From the NCBI GenBank assembly GCA_902793405.1, contig CADBDH010000011.1, positions 1 to 64,000 on the forward strand: a DNA stretch of 64,000 nt, given 5' to 3'. Origin of the DNA: an uncultured Bacteroidales bacterium (lineage in GTDB: Bacteria > Bacteroidota > Bacteroidia > Bacteroidales > Muribaculaceae). The notes under the pieces are model-generated. The model saw nothing but the letters and a program-made list of their open reading frames with translations. It was not told the origin of the DNA and searched no databases. Shown one piece after another: positions 1-8,210 of the stretch; the stretch's first letter is position 1, and each line of letters opens with the position of its first letter. A program made the translations under genes and the position numbers.

Positions 1-225
1 GGTCCACGGACGGAACGGGTACATCAGCGAATAGGGGCCACCCAGGAAGGGAGGAATACCGGCAACAAACTCCAGGTGCTCCAGACCCTCGATGTCCTCG
101 TGAGTGTAAATGGGCTTAATGTCGATCAGCTCGGCATTCTTCCACACCTCGCCCTTGGGAAGGGGATTGTGCTTTACATTAAAAGCATCGTTAGCAATAT
201 CTATATTCTTAAAATTCGGTCTCAT
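1..225 (-). CDS. mutB: Methylmalonyl-CoA mutase large subunit, N-terminal part (cut by window edge)
   Basis: The 75 visible codons begin at an ATG (223-225) and read on to the left edge of the window. They contain the sequence AGIPPFLGGPYSLMYPFRPWT-like stretch (residues about 55-75), which is the conserved N-terminal substrate-channel region of the catalytic, B12-binding large subunit of methylmalonyl-CoA mutase. The enzyme interconverts succinyl-CoA and (R)-methylmalonyl-CoA, the step leading to propionate in Bacteroidales. The gene follows mutA after 10 bp, so the two are one transcript. The B12-binding C-terminus lies outside the window. Family assignment is secure because the N-terminal motif and the mutA neighbour agree. 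Confidence 0.93.
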   Translation of the reverse strand, partial: MRPNFKNIDIANDAFNVKHNPLPKGEVWKNAELIDIKPIYTHEDIEGLEHLEFVAGIPPFLGGPYSLMYPFRPWT

Positions 226-235
226 AGTCGTCTCG

Positions 236-1975
236 TCATTTTAACAGTTTAGCGTTGAAGGCTTTTAATGTAGCAAGCACGTTGGTGCGAACGTTGATGA
301 AGTGCTCGATGCCCAGGGCCTTGAATTCGTCGGTCTCGGGACCTGCGAGCACGAGCTCGGCACGGCCGTTGAGTTCCTTTACAGCCTCGGGAATGAGAGC
401 GGCATACTCGTCGTCACTGGAGCAGAGCACGACTACGTCGGCCTTCTTCTCCATAGCGGCGTCCATACCTTCCTTGACGGTCTTGAAACCGTTGTTGTCG
501 ATAAGCTCATAGCCAGCGCAAGCGAAGAAGTTGTCGCTGAACTGGGCACGGGCCAGACGCATAGCCAGGTTACCGATGGTGAGCATGAACACCTTGGGTG
601 TGTTGGCAGCGTGCTCGGTAGCGAGGCGAACCTCCTCGAACTGCGTAGCCAAGCGCTTGGTATTCAACGTAACGGCACCCTCGGCCTCCTCATGGTTGCA
701 GCTGCAGTGGCAGTTGCATTCCTTGCAAGCGTCGGCCTTGTCGGCAGCCTTCTCGGTGAAGTTGGGGAACTGGTTGGTACCCAGCAACTGCTCACGGCGC
801 TTAGCCACCTTGTCGAAGCGATCCTTGGCGGTAGCGTTGACGGCATTGATGATGTCGCCGCTCTCGAGCGCAGCCTTGAAACCGCCCTTGTCCTCGACGT
901 CGAGGAAGAGCTTCCAGCCCTGCTCGGCCAGGTTCTTGGTCAGCATCTCCACATAGTAGGAACCGCCGGCGGGGTCAACGACCTTGTCGAGGTGGCTCTC
1001 TTCCTTGAGCAGGATCTGCTGGTTGCGTGCGATGCGCTCACTGAAGTCGTCGCTCTCCTTGTAGGGAGCATCGAACGGAGTAACAACGATTGAGTCTACA
1101 CAAGCCAGTGCGGCACTCATGGCCTCGGTCTGGCTGCGCAGCAGGTTCACATAGCTGTCATAGATGGTCTGGTTGTAACGGCTGGTCTCGGCATTGACAT
1201 TCATCATGCACGAGTAGTCGTTAGCGGGATTGAACTGCTTCACGATGAGGGCCCACAGCTCGCGAGCGGCGCGGAACTTGGCAATCTCCATGAAGTAAAC
1301 AGTCGAAACGCCCATGTTGAACTTGATGCGGTTAGCCACCTCGTCGGCGGTGAAACCAGCCTCGGTCAGCATGGCCATCCACTCGGCGCCCCATGCCAGA
1401 GCATAACCCAGCTCCTGGTAGATGTAGGCACCGGCATTGTTCAGAGCGAGCGAGTCAACGCTGAGCACGCGCAGGTGAGCAACGGGCTTAACGGTGTTCA
1501 TCAGCTCGGTAGCCATGGCAACGATGTCGCCAGGGAACGGCTCACCGTGCTTGAAGGTGCGCTTGAACGGGTTGAAGGTGATGGAGCCCACGAAGGTGTC
1601 CTCGCAGCCATTTTCCTTGCAAATCTCAACAATCTGCTTGGCATAGCTGAGCGCGCACTTGGGGCAGCACATGATGTTGATTTCACAAGCGGGAAGATTG
1701 ATGCCGTTGAACAGGGCCTTGAGGTCCACATCTCCACCATGGAAGTGGAAGCCGATCGAGTTGATACCCTTGTTCAGGATCTCAAGAGCCTTGGCATTGG
1801 CAGCCTGAACATCATCAACGTTGATGTTCTGGCGAACCTTCCAGTCGTTGTTGTAGCGAGTACCGCGGACGTAGGGGAACTCACCGGGGAGTGATTTGGT
1901 CTGCTTCAGGTCGGCAATGTCCACGCTGCGATACAGCGGCTGGGCATTGAAACCCTCGTTTGTCCGCCAAACCAT
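236..1975 (-). CDS. mutA: Methylmalonyl-CoA mutase small subunit; 5' end ambiguous
   Basis: The protein (579 aa from this ATG) matches the non-catalytic small subunit that dimerises with MutB. It has the TIM-barrel mutase core (residues about 1-400, with VWRTNEGF at the front and DPAGGSYYVE near 334) and a degenerate C-terminal Rossmann domain without the B12 motif DxHxxG, as expected for MutA. Between them is a Cys-rich stretch with Cys417, 420, 422, 424, 426 and His428. The chosen ATG is the first in frame, but the reading frame stays open upstream to 2059 and encodes TPEEWRAKAEVDLKGADFEK, the normal family N-terminus. No ATG, GTG or TTG lies in that extension before the TGA at 2060-2062. 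The true start is therefore lost, frameshifted or non-canonical. mutB follows after 10 bp. Confidence 0.9.
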   Translation of the reverse strand: MVWRTNEGFNAQPLYRSVDIADLKQTKSLPGEFPYVRGTRYNNDWKVRQNINVDDVQAANAKALEILNKGINSIGFHFHGGDVDLKALFNGINLPACEINIMCCPKCALSYAKQIVEICKENGCEDTFVGSITFNPFKRTFKHGEPFPGDIVAMATELMNTVKPVAHLRVLSVDSLALNNAGAYIYQELGYALAWGAEWMAMLTEAGFTADEVANRIKFNMGVSTVYFMEIAKFRAARELWALIVKQFNPANDYSCMMNVNAETSRYNQTIYDSYVNLLRSQTEAMSAALACVDSIVVTPFDAPYKESDDFSERIARNQQILLKEESHLDKVVDPAGGSYYVEMLTKNLAEQGWKLFLDVEDKGGFKAALESGDIINAVNATAKDRFDKVAKRREQLLGTNQFPNFTEKAADKADACKECNCHCSCNHEEAEGAVTLNTKRLATQFEEVRLATEHAANTPKVFMLTIGNLAMRLARAQFSDNFFACAGYELIDNNGFKTVKEGMDAAMEKKADVVVLCSSDDEYAALIPEAVKELNGRAELVLAGPETDEFKALGIEHFINVRTNVLATLKAFNAKLLK

Positions 1976-2146
1976 TTTCTTCTCAAAGTCGGCCCCTTTC
2001 AGGTCAACTTCGGCCTTGGCACGCCACTCCTCGGGAGTGACAACCTTAAAATAGTTTCTTCAGTTATTTAGTTTCTAGTTGTCAATTGTATTTCGCAAGC
2101 AATTATCAACTATTGACCATCAATGGACAAAGTCCATTCCAATCGA

Positions 2147-2179
2147 CAAAGGTACTACTATTTGTCGAATAAATATCAA
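2147..2179 (-). promoter_or_regulatory. Candidate mutAB promoter
   Basis: On the minus strand 2154-2147 reads TACCTTTG, matching the Bacteroidota -7 consensus TAnnTTTG. A TTG at 2179-2177 sits 22 bp upstream, slightly farther than the usual 19-21 bp. The AATGGAC hairpin (2122-2138) would fall at the very 5' end of the transcript. Confidence 0.4.
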
Positions 2180-2325
2180 TTTTTCCCATTAATCATTATT
2201 AAAAAAGAAAAAACCACTTCCTCGCTGATGTCTCACATTTCCACAAGAATCATAACTGATTAATGCAAATTTGGCATTTCTGTGTAAAGAAAGAAGAAAA
2301 TGAGCTGAGAATTGTGAAAAAGATG

Positions 2326-2333
2326 TACCTTTG
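2326..2333 (+). promoter_or_regulatory. Candidate -7 box of the GH18 gene
   Basis: TACCTTTG matches TAnnTTTG and lies 20 bp before the GH18 start. No convincing TTTG -33 box is found 19-21 bp upstream. Confidence 0.35.
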
Positions 2334-2353
2334 GAGGGCGTAAAGCTAATGGA

Positions 2354-3364
2354 ATGATGATAAAAAGAATTTTGATTTTCGGGTGCCTATTGGCATTGAT
2401 GTTGCCCATTCAGGCAAGAAAGCACAAAGACAACGGTCCTGTCGTGGCAGCCTATGTGACCGGATGGAATGCAGACATGCCTCTGCCCGACTGCTCGGTG
2501 CTTACCCACATCAACTATGCATTCGGCAACGTGAACAAGACGTTTGACGGCGTGACCATCCAGCGTCCTGACCGACTGCGGGAGTTGGCTGCGCTGAAAA
2601 AAGACCACAGTATCTATGTCGTGCTCAGCATTGGCGGTTGGACGGCCGGCGGCTTCAGTGAGATGGCCTCGACCGACAAGCGGCGCAAGGCTTTTGCCCG
2701 TGACTGCAAGCGCATCGTCAAGGATTACGGGCTTGACGGCATTGACATCGACTGGGAATATCCCAGCAGCAGCGAAGCGGGCATCTCGTCATCACCTGCC
2801 GACATTGATAATTTCACCCTGCTGATACGCGAACTGCGCAAGGCCTTGGGCAAGGATTATCTGCTGTCTTGCGCCACGATTGCCGACGGCCGCTTTGTGG
2901 ACTTCAAGGCGATTGAGCCCTATGTTGACCTGGTGAACATCATGATGTATGACGTGGGCAACCCACCCTATCACCATGCAGCACTGTACCGTAGCGAGAT
3001 GTCGGGTCGCGTGACTGCTCAAGAAGCGCTGCAAGCGCACCTTGATGCAGGAATGCCCGTGAACAAGTTAGTGCTGGGCGTGCCATTCTATGGACGCTCG
3101 GTCAAAGGCTTCGGCGACACTTCTTTCGGGGCTCTGGTCAAGCGCACCGATGTCACCCGCATGTGGGATGATGTCGCCAAGGTTCCCTATCTGGTGAAGG
3201 ACGGCGAGATGGTGTGCACCTATGAAGATGCCGAATCACTCAGCTGGAAATGCCGGTTTGTCAAGGAAACAGGCATGCGCGGCGTCATGTATTGGGAATA
3301 CCGCTGCGATGACGAGGCAGGCACGTTGCGCAACACCTTGTGGAATTGCATCATGGCCAAATGA
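2354..3364 (+). CDS. Secreted glycoside hydrolase family 18 protein (chitinase / endo-beta-N-acetylglucosaminidase type)
   Basis: 336 aa. Residues 1-21 are a signal peptide (hydrophobic core after MMIKR, ending QARK). The rest is a GH18 TIM barrel: SIGGW near residue 91, the catalytic DGIDIDWEYP (DxxDxDxE, Glu as acid/base) near 130, the MMYD strand near 198 and a final MYWEY strand near 315. The family cleaves beta-1,4 GlcNAc linkages in chitin, peptidoglycan-type oligosaccharides or N-glycan cores with substrate-assisted catalysis. No carbohydrate-binding module or T9SS tail is present, so it is a minimal periplasmic or secreted enzyme. It stands alone with its own -7 box, and no SusC/SusD pair is next to it. 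The substrate cannot be told from the sequence. Confidence 0.88.
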   Translation: MMIKRILIFGCLLALMLPIQARKHKDNGPVVAAYVTGWNADMPLPDCSVLTHINYAFGNVNKTFDGVTIQRPDRLRELAALKKDHSIYVVLSIGGWTAGGFSEMASTDKRRKAFARDCKRIVKDYGLDGIDIDWEYPSSSEAGISSSPADIDNFTLLIRELRKALGKDYLLSCATIADGRFVDFKAIEPYVDLVNIMMYDVGNPPYHHAALYRSEMSGRVTAQEALQAHLDAGMPVNKLVLGVPFYGRSVKGFGDTSFGALVKRTDVTRMWDDVAKVPYLVKDGEMVCTYEDAESLSWKCRFVKETGMRGVMYWEYRCDDEAGTLRNTLWNCIMAK

Positions 3365-3437
3365 CCTGAAAATGGTTGTGATGTGCTGAAATAGTGATGA
3401 TTATTTCAATAGAATATCGTTTTTTTTGCTGATGATG

Positions 3438-3469
3438 GTTGCTGTTGTGAAGTATTTGAATTAACTTTG
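3438..3469 (+). promoter_or_regulatory. Promoter of the ECF-type membrane protein gene
   Basis: GTTG (3438-3441), a 20-bp spacer and TAACTTTG (3462-3469) fit the Bacteroidota -33/-7 promoter. The start codon follows 23 bp later. Confidence 0.55.
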
Positions 3470-3492
3470 CACATTCAAAAATAGTAATCAAT

Positions 3493-4008
3493 ATGGAAAG
3501 TAATGCTACTGTAAGACTGTATTCATTGGGTTGGCGCGAGGCGCGCACCTATATGTTCGCGCTGTTGTTTATTGCCGGTAACATCGTATTGCCGCAGTTA
3601 TGCCACCTGTTTCCCCAGGGCGGCCTCATCATGTTGCCCATCTACTTTTTCACCCTGATAGCCGCCTATAAGTTCGGCTTCCGCGTGGGCTTGTTAACGG
3701 CGGTATTGTCGCCGCTGGTAAACTCGGTATTTTTCGGGATGCCTCCCGCTGCAGCCTTGCCCATCATCATGATCAAGGGCGTGCTGCTGGCTGGCGCTGC
3801 TGCCTGGATGGCCAATCGCAGCAAGGGCGCATCGCTGCTGGCGCTGATTGGCGTGGTGCTTGGCTATCAGCTCGTGGGCGGCCTCATCGAGTGGGCCATG
3901 ACCGGCGAAATTGCCAAAGCTTTGCAGGACTGGAAACTGGGATGGCCGGGCATGCTGCTGCAGGCCGTAGGCGGTTGGCTGGTCATCAATTACCTGCTGC
4001 GCAAGTAA
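3493..4008 (+). CDS. Membrane protein resembling an ECF transporter substrate-binding (S) component
   Basis: 171 aa, with five to six hydrophobic segments (about 20-40, 43-60, 64-80, 88-105, 113-132 and 150-168). Length, all-helical layout and the loop GMPPAAALPIIMIKG resemble S components of energy-coupling-factor vitamin transporters of Bacteroidota. Such proteins bind a vitamin or its precursor and dock on a shared EcfT-EcfA-A' module, which is not in this window. The substrate is unknown. The gene is monocistronic, with its own promoter, between a GH18 gene and a convergent DUF3667 gene. An unrelated small integral membrane protein remains possible because there is no diagnostic catalytic residue. 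Confidence 0.6.
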   Translation: MESNATVRLYSLGWREARTYMFALLFIAGNIVLPQLCHLFPQGGLIMLPIYFFTLIAAYKFGFRVGLLTAVLSPLVNSVFFGMPPAAALPIIMIKGVLLAGAAAWMANRSKGASLLALIGVVLGYQLVGGLIEWAMTGEIAKALQDWKLGWPGMLLQAVGGWLVINYLLRK

Positions 4009-4078
4009 TCAGGATTACACAACAAGTCATCACAGGTTCATCATGAATTGCCGCTGGCAATTGGTGATGAATCTGTCT

Positions 4079-5527
4079 TTATATCGACGCCATCACAATA
4101 AACAGGATTGCTATCGGGAGCAGTGAAAGCAGCGCGCGCGACGTGCTGTGGTATTTCTTGTAGACAGCAACCGGCAAGAGGCTCAATGAGACCGAAAGGG
4201 GCGCAAATACAACCATAGCGATCAGAATCAGGATATAGCTGAGGAAAACAGGCTCTATATCAATCGACATACACTTTAAAGTGTAAAGGATGACGAGCAT
4301 TGCCGCCTTGCAGCCATAATTCACTGCACGAGGTACGGCTTCTTTATTGGCCTTCAGGAATTGTTTAGCATAACTGAATCCCTTCACTATCAGCGCTATA
4401 GCGATTGTAAAAACTATGATATTTCCAACAACGTCGTATAGTTTTTGTGATATGGCCGTGATGAGCAAACCTATCAAGTATAACAGTGTGGTGGCGACCA
4501 GCAAAGTCAACAGCAGATGTAAAACCGTTGACATCCATGTTAATCCGAAAAATTGACGGAAAACAACTATCAACAGAAAGATAACTGCACAGGAATAGGC
4601 AACAAAGGCATATCCGGCACACTGTTGAAGGAAAGGACTTACCGATGCAAGACTTCCTTCGAGCCAAATCAATAAGGTTCCCGGAATCAGACAGAGCAGG
4701 AATTGCGCCAAAACATACGTCAGAAAGATGTATGTCTCGACAGAATTGTATTTGTTCACCTTGATGAAAGCAATCCAGATACAAATGCCAAGAACAGCTC
4801 CGATGAAAAGCCACTCATATAGCATATTCTTGGATAGGAACAATACAAACCACATTATCGCAGCTATGACAGATTTAAGGGCGCTTGAGATCTCTATGCC
4901 AGAGATATTTAAAGCATTTGTATAAGTCTCAAGTTTGGTCTCGACAAAGGGTTTTATGCCATCCCAATCATGCACCTCATCCAAGCCTATACTTTCAGCA
5001 AAGAAACTTAAAGGAGATAAACCATGAACGCCTGTCAACCACCCGACAAAAATCAAGAGCACCACTGCAACGGCAACCAGTTTGAAGGGAGGGAAATAAA
5101 ACTGGCGGTGTCCGTTCAGGTAATCGCGAATCATGTAGCCAGGCCGCGTGTAGAGTTCGCGCAAGGTGCGGAACATCGGGCGGTTGCCCAATCCCCATAT
5201 ATCCATCAGATTGAGTATGGCCTGTTTCCAGGTATAGCGGGACCAAGTGCCCGCTTGTCCGCATTGCGGGCAAATGCGTCCCGAGTAATGATGACCGCAG
5301 TTACTGCACTTGCGCTCGGTCTCGTCGATGATATCGGGAGCAGTGGTGTGCAGTTGCAGCCGATGGTCCAAGCGCCGGTTCCAAGCCTTGCAGTCGCGGT
5401 AGCACTTGACAACCTTTAGTCGCTTCAGATTCTCTGGTCTCAATAGAGCAGAACACTTCGCTTGAAGGTTTGTTGCCTTCAACTGAAGCTTCTTGATCGA
5501 TGTTTTGAGCTTTGAGAATGTTTTCAT
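4079..5527 (-). CDS. DUF3667 family membrane protein with an N-terminal zinc ribbon
   Basis: 482 aa. After a basic N-terminus there is a zinc-ribbon-like knuckle, CSNCGHHYSGRICPQCG (about 74-90), then the family signature around RPMFRTLRELYTRPGYMIRDYLNGHRQFYFPP (about 116-147), then seven or more hydrophobic segments to the C-terminus. This layout matches DUF3667 of Bacteroidota, whose function is unknown; the Cys knuckle probably sits in the cytoplasm before the membrane domain. The gene is visibly more AT-rich than core genes around it. It is preceded by a strong bidirectional terminator and its own -7 box, so it is transcribed alone. Confidence 0.75.
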   Translation of the reverse strand: MKTFSKLKTSIKKLQLKATNLQAKCSALLRPENLKRLKVVKCYRDCKAWNRRLDHRLQLHTTAPDIIDETERKCSNCGHHYSGRICPQCGQAGTWSRYTWKQAILNLMDIWGLGNRPMFRTLRELYTRPGYMIRDYLNGHRQFYFPPFKLVAVAVVLLIFVGWLTGVHGLSPLSFFAESIGLDEVHDWDGIKPFVETKLETYTNALNISGIEISSALKSVIAAIMWFVLFLSKNMLYEWLFIGAVLGICIWIAFIKVNKYNSVETYIFLTYVLAQFLLCLIPGTLLIWLEGSLASVSPFLQQCAGYAFVAYSCAVIFLLIVVFRQFFGLTWMSTVLHLLLTLLVATTLLYLIGLLITAISQKLYDVVGNIIVFTIAIALIVKGFSYAKQFLKANKEAVPRAVNYGCKAAMLVILYTLKCMSIDIEPVFLSYILILIAMVVFAPLSVSLSLLPVAVYKKYHSTSRALLSLLPIAILFIVMASI

Positions 5528-5531
5528 GGTG

Positions 5532-5539
5532 CAAATATA
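5532..5539 (-). promoter_or_regulatory. Candidate -7 box of the DUF3667 gene
   Basis: The minus strand reads TATATTTG (TAnnTTTG) just upstream of the start codon and directly downstream of the terminator hairpin 5544-5577. The implied leader is only a few bases long. No clear -33 box. Confidence 0.4.
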
Positions 5540-5543
5540 GAAA

Positions 5544-5577
5544 AAATCCCGTACAGGCAGTTATCTGTACGGGATTT
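5544..5577. terminator. Bidirectional intrinsic terminator with a 13-bp perfect stem
   Basis: The arms AAATCCCGTACAG (5544-5556) and CTGTACGGGATTT (5565-5577) pair perfectly around an 8-nt loop, with A/T runs on both sides. It would end transcription of the lipoprotein gene to its right, on the minus strand. Confidence 0.8.
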
Positions 5578-5637
5578 TATTTGTCAAGGGTGGGTAAACC
5601 AGATGCTATCCTACCCTATCCCAAAGTGTTGTGGCGC

Positions 5638-6135
5638 TCATTTGTTGAGCTTGATTTCAACGCTGGTGCCTTGGGTATGGGCTTTGTGCAAAGCTTCCCA
5701 AAACATAGCCCTGGTCAAGCCACTGTTGAACCACTCATCCTCATAGCGAACGCCATTAATCCCCTTGTTGGTTGACGGGACACAAACGTAGGTTGTTCCG
5801 AAGGCGATTGCACTGTAGTTCAAGACACTCACTTGCTTAAGGTCGTAATACTTCTTGATTTCACCATCCAGGGTGAGCGTCATGTTGGCAAGGTTCCATG
5901 AACTGAAGAACCAGTCGACATTGACGCGCAGGATGTCATTACCCTCAAGTGTGATAGTGCCCTTGACTGCCTCTGTCTCGTTGAATGCCCAAATCTTTTT
6001 GGTCGGCTTGTCTAGCGTGTTGTCAAAAGCCAGGAACAAGGGAGTCGTCAGATCGGCCTTTGTAACGTCATTCACATCCAGGATGGGATTATCGCCACAA
6101 GACGTTCCAAAAAGACTGAAAATAATGGCAATCAA
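5638..6135 (-). CDS. Putative lipoprotein of unknown function; signal-peptide start interrupted by a stop
   Basis: 165 aa if read from TTG at 6133-6135. The N-terminus IAIIFSLFGTSC is the end of a lipoprotein signal peptide with the lipidated Cys at about residue 13; the mature part has no recognised domain and looks beta-rich. The normal start seems to be ATG at 6154-6156. From there the frame reads ATG AGG TAA TAT CTT TTA CCG TTG ATT, so codon 3 is TAA where a Lys codon (AAA or AAG) would give a textbook leader, MRKYLLPLIAIIFSLFGTSC. One base change explains it. The gene may be silenced, expressed weakly from the TTG, or contain a sequencing error. It is AT-rich, isolated, and ends before the terminator at 5544-5577. 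Confidence 0.55.
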   Translation of the reverse strand: MIAIIFSLFGTSCGDNPILDVNDVTKADLTTPLFLAFDNTLDKPTKKIWAFNETEAVKGTITLEGNDILRVNVDWFFSSWNLANMTLTLDGEIKKYYDLKQVSVLNYSAIAFGTTYVCVPSTNKGINGVRYEDEWFNSGLTRAMFWEALHKAHTQGTSVEIKLNK

Positions 6136-6186
6136 CGGTAAAAGATATTACCTCATATATACAAATAGTTATAATAGTTGATGAAT

Positions 6187-7092
6187 TTAGAACATCTTCT
6201 CGGGATAGACGCCTGTGGCGTGCAGTTCGGCGAACTTGTCAACTACGCCCTGACGGTCGGCGGCATAGGTCACGCCGAACCACTTGCTCTCGGTGGTGAG
6301 GACTTTGACTTGGGCGGTTCCGGCAGTCACCATCTCGTTGACAACGGTGGGGATGAAGAACTCGGCCTTGGGCTTGTCGATGTTCTCCTTGAGGAAGTCG
6401 ATGAAGCAACGCTCGCTGTGTGCAAAGTAGTCGGGCGTGAAGCCCCAGAAGTTCATCGAAACCGGTGTCTCGAATGCCAGTTGCTGCACATCGCCGTTCT
6501 CGTCGGTGAAGACGATGTTGTGGTTGTCGTCATAACCGATGCTCGTGCGCTCTACCACTCCAGTGAGCATGCCGTCGCGGGTCTCGCACACGCCACGTGC
6601 CACGGTGCCGCTCTCGCTCATGGTGTTGCCCACCTTGAAGCCCACCATGCTGTAATGGCCCTTGCTGCCCTCGGGCAGTGACGACAGTTCTGCTGCCATC
6701 ACCTCAAAGCTGTTGCGGCCGTAGTAGTCGTCGGCATTGATGATTGCAAAGGGTTCGTTGATGACGTCCTTGCCCATGAGCAGTGCGTGATTGGTGCCCC
6801 ACGGCTTCACGCGTTCGGCAGGGCATGTAAAGCCCTCGGGCAGGTTGTCCAGACCCTGGAAAACCAGTTCCACGGGGATATGGCCCTCGTATTTGGATAA
6901 AATCTTCTCACGGAAGTCGGCCTCGAAGTCCTTGCGGATTACAAAGACCACTTTACCGAATCCACTCTGAATGGCGTCATAAATCGAATAGTCCATGATG
7001 GTCTCGCCATGAGGTCCCAGACCATCGAGCTGCTTGAGGCCGCCGTAACGGCTGCCCATGCCAGCTGCAAGCACAAATAATGTCGGTTTCAT
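6187..7092 (-). CDS. Sugar nucleotidyltransferase of the galactose operon
   Basis: 301 aa. The N-terminus LFVLAAGMGSRYGGLKQ is the nucleotide-binding loop of NTP-transferase (GalU/RmlA-like) enzymes, with NADDYYG (about 120) as the metal- and sugar-phosphate-binding acidic motif. It is the third gene of galK-galM-NTase, all on the minus strand, separated from galM by a 64-bp gap of TTAGTTTTT repeats and the YAGGCRATA element. The position suggests that it activates a hexose 1-phosphate, perhaps galactose 1-phosphate, to the UDP-sugar, doing the work of the missing GalT. That role is inference; a general hexose-1-phosphate uridylyltransferase or another NDP-sugar pyrophosphorylase is equally compatible with the motifs. 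Confidence 0.8.
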   Translation of the reverse strand: MKPTLFVLAAGMGSRYGGLKQLDGLGPHGETIMDYSIYDAIQSGFGKVVFVIRKDFEADFREKILSKYEGHIPVELVFQGLDNLPEGFTCPAERVKPWGTNHALLMGKDVINEPFAIINADDYYGRNSFEVMAAELSSLPEGSKGHYSMVGFKVGNTMSESGTVARGVCETRDGMLTGVVERTSIGYDDNHNIVFTDENGDVQQLAFETPVSMNFWGFTPDYFAHSERCFIDFLKENIDKPKAEFFIPTVVNEMVTAGTAQVKVLTTESKWFGVTYAADRQGVVDKFAELHATGVYPEKMF

Positions 7093-7095
7093 ATT

Positions 7096-7156
7096 TGGTT
7101 TTAAGTTTTTAGTCCTTAGTTTTTAGTTTTTAGTTGTAAGTTTTTGGTATTGCCTG
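7096..7156. repeat. Intergenic heptad-type array plus YAGGCRATA element (galM / NTase gap)
   Basis: The plus strand reads repeated TTTTTAGTT units (7101-7145), then TATTGCCTG at 7148-7156, immediately abutting the galM stop codon. In mRNA sense the galM TAA is followed directly by CAGGCAATA and then by AACTAAA-type units up to the NTase start. The same arrangement recurs at other operon-internal gaps in this window. Confidence 0.75.
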
Positions 7157-8209
7157 TTATTCTGCTTTAAAGTCGAAGAGGATGACGCGGCGGTATTCCT
7201 CGTCGGGGCGCAGCACTGGTGACGCGAAGTTGTCGTGGTTGGGTGCGTCGGGCATGCCTTGGCACTCGATGGCCACACCGTCATAGTCGTGGTACTGCTT
7301 GCCGCTCTTGCTCGTGGGGCAGCCTTCCAGCCAATTGCCCGTATAGACTTGGGCTGCGGGCTGGTCGGTACTGATCTCGACTCTGCGGCCCGATACCTCG
7401 TCACACAACACGGCGGCCAAATGCAAGTCACCGTCCTCATAACCATCAACAATCCAGCAGTTGTCGTAACCCTTACCATAGGTCAATGCAGGAAAATCCT
7501 GTTTGATGTCACGGGCTATCACCTTGGACTGTGTGAAGTCCATGGGTGTACCTTCGACAGTTGCCATTTCTCCAGTGGGAATGAGATCGGCGTCAGTCAC
7601 CAGGTAGCGTGAGCAGTTGAGCTGCAGCACCTGGTTGAGTGCGGTGCCCTCCTTGTCTTCGCCGGCCATATTAAAATAGGTGTGGTTGGTCAAGTTAAGT
7701 ACCGTGGGGGCATCGGTCACTGCGCCAAGCACAATCTTGAGCACATTGTCGTCGTTCCAGGTGTAGGCCACACGGGCGTTGAGGCAGCCGGGATAGTTCT
7801 CGTCGCCATCGGGGCTCTCAAGTGTGAAGACCACGGTGTCACCCTCCATGTCGCACTCCCAAATCTTGTTCTGGAAACCCACGTTGCCGCCGTGCAGGTG
7901 ATGCTTGCCCTGGTGGTTGCAGTTGAGCTGGTAGGCCTTGCCGTCGAGCTCGAACTGACCCTTGCAGATGCGGTTGGCGAAGCGGCCGGGAACCTTGCCG
8001 GCACAGGGACCGTCAAAGAAGTAGTCGTTCAGGTCTTTGTAGCCCAGTACCACGTCGGCCAGGTTGCCGTCGCGGTCAGGGACCTTGATTTCAAGGATGC
8101 CGGCACCCAGCGATGAGAGTTTCACGCTGGCGCCACTGGCATTGATGAGTTCATAGGTGGTGATTTCGCCACGTTCGGTCTCAAAGGTATCTATTCGGAT
8201 GCTTTTCAT
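7157..8209 (-). CDS. galM: Aldose 1-epimerase (mutarotase)
   Basis: 350 aa from the ATG at 8209. It interconverts alpha and beta anomers of D-galactose and D-glucose, feeding alpha-galactose to GalK. Family motifs are visible: GRFANRICKGQFELDG, the catalytic histidine in NHTYFNMAG (about 175), and the catalytic glutamate in GVAIECQGMPDAPNH near the C-terminus. An upstream in-frame TTG at 8218 would overlap galK; the ATG one base after the galK stop (TGATATG) is the better start and implies translational coupling. The stop codon abuts the CAGGCAATA intergenic element. Confidence 0.93.
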   Translation of the reverse strand: MKSIRIDTFETERGEITTYELINASGASVKLSSLGAGILEIKVPDRDGNLADVVLGYKDLNDYFFDGPCAGKVPGRFANRICKGQFELDGKAYQLNCNHQGKHHLHGGNVGFQNKIWECDMEGDTVVFTLESPDGDENYPGCLNARVAYTWNDDNVLKIVLGAVTDAPTVLNLTNHTYFNMAGEDKEGTALNQVLQLNCSRYLVTDADLIPTGEMATVEGTPMDFTQSKVIARDIKQDFPALTYGKGYDNCWIVDGYEDGDLHLAAVLCDEVSGRRVEISTDQPAAQVYTGNWLEGCPTSKSGKQYHDYDGVAIECQGMPDAPNHDNFASPVLRPDEEYRRVILFDFKAE

Positions 8210-8210
8210 A

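Larger units (their letters stand above)
2048..2353. other. Divergent intergenic region between mutA and the GH18 gene
   Basis: About 300 bp without a gene. It holds a short TTAGTTTCTAGTT repeat patch (2055-2085), a small hairpin with arms AATGGAC (2122-2128) and GTCCATT (2132-2138), a candidate minus-strand -7 box for mutAB (2147-2154) and a plus-strand -7 box for the GH18 gene (2326-2333). The rest is AT-rich. I see no riboswitch-like structure or tRNA. Confidence 0.6.

Noticed and set aside
302..1093. Long open frame on the plus strand opposite mutA (263 codons)
   Set aside because: It is the antisense shadow of a highly conserved gene; codon content is what a GC-rich opposite strand gives.
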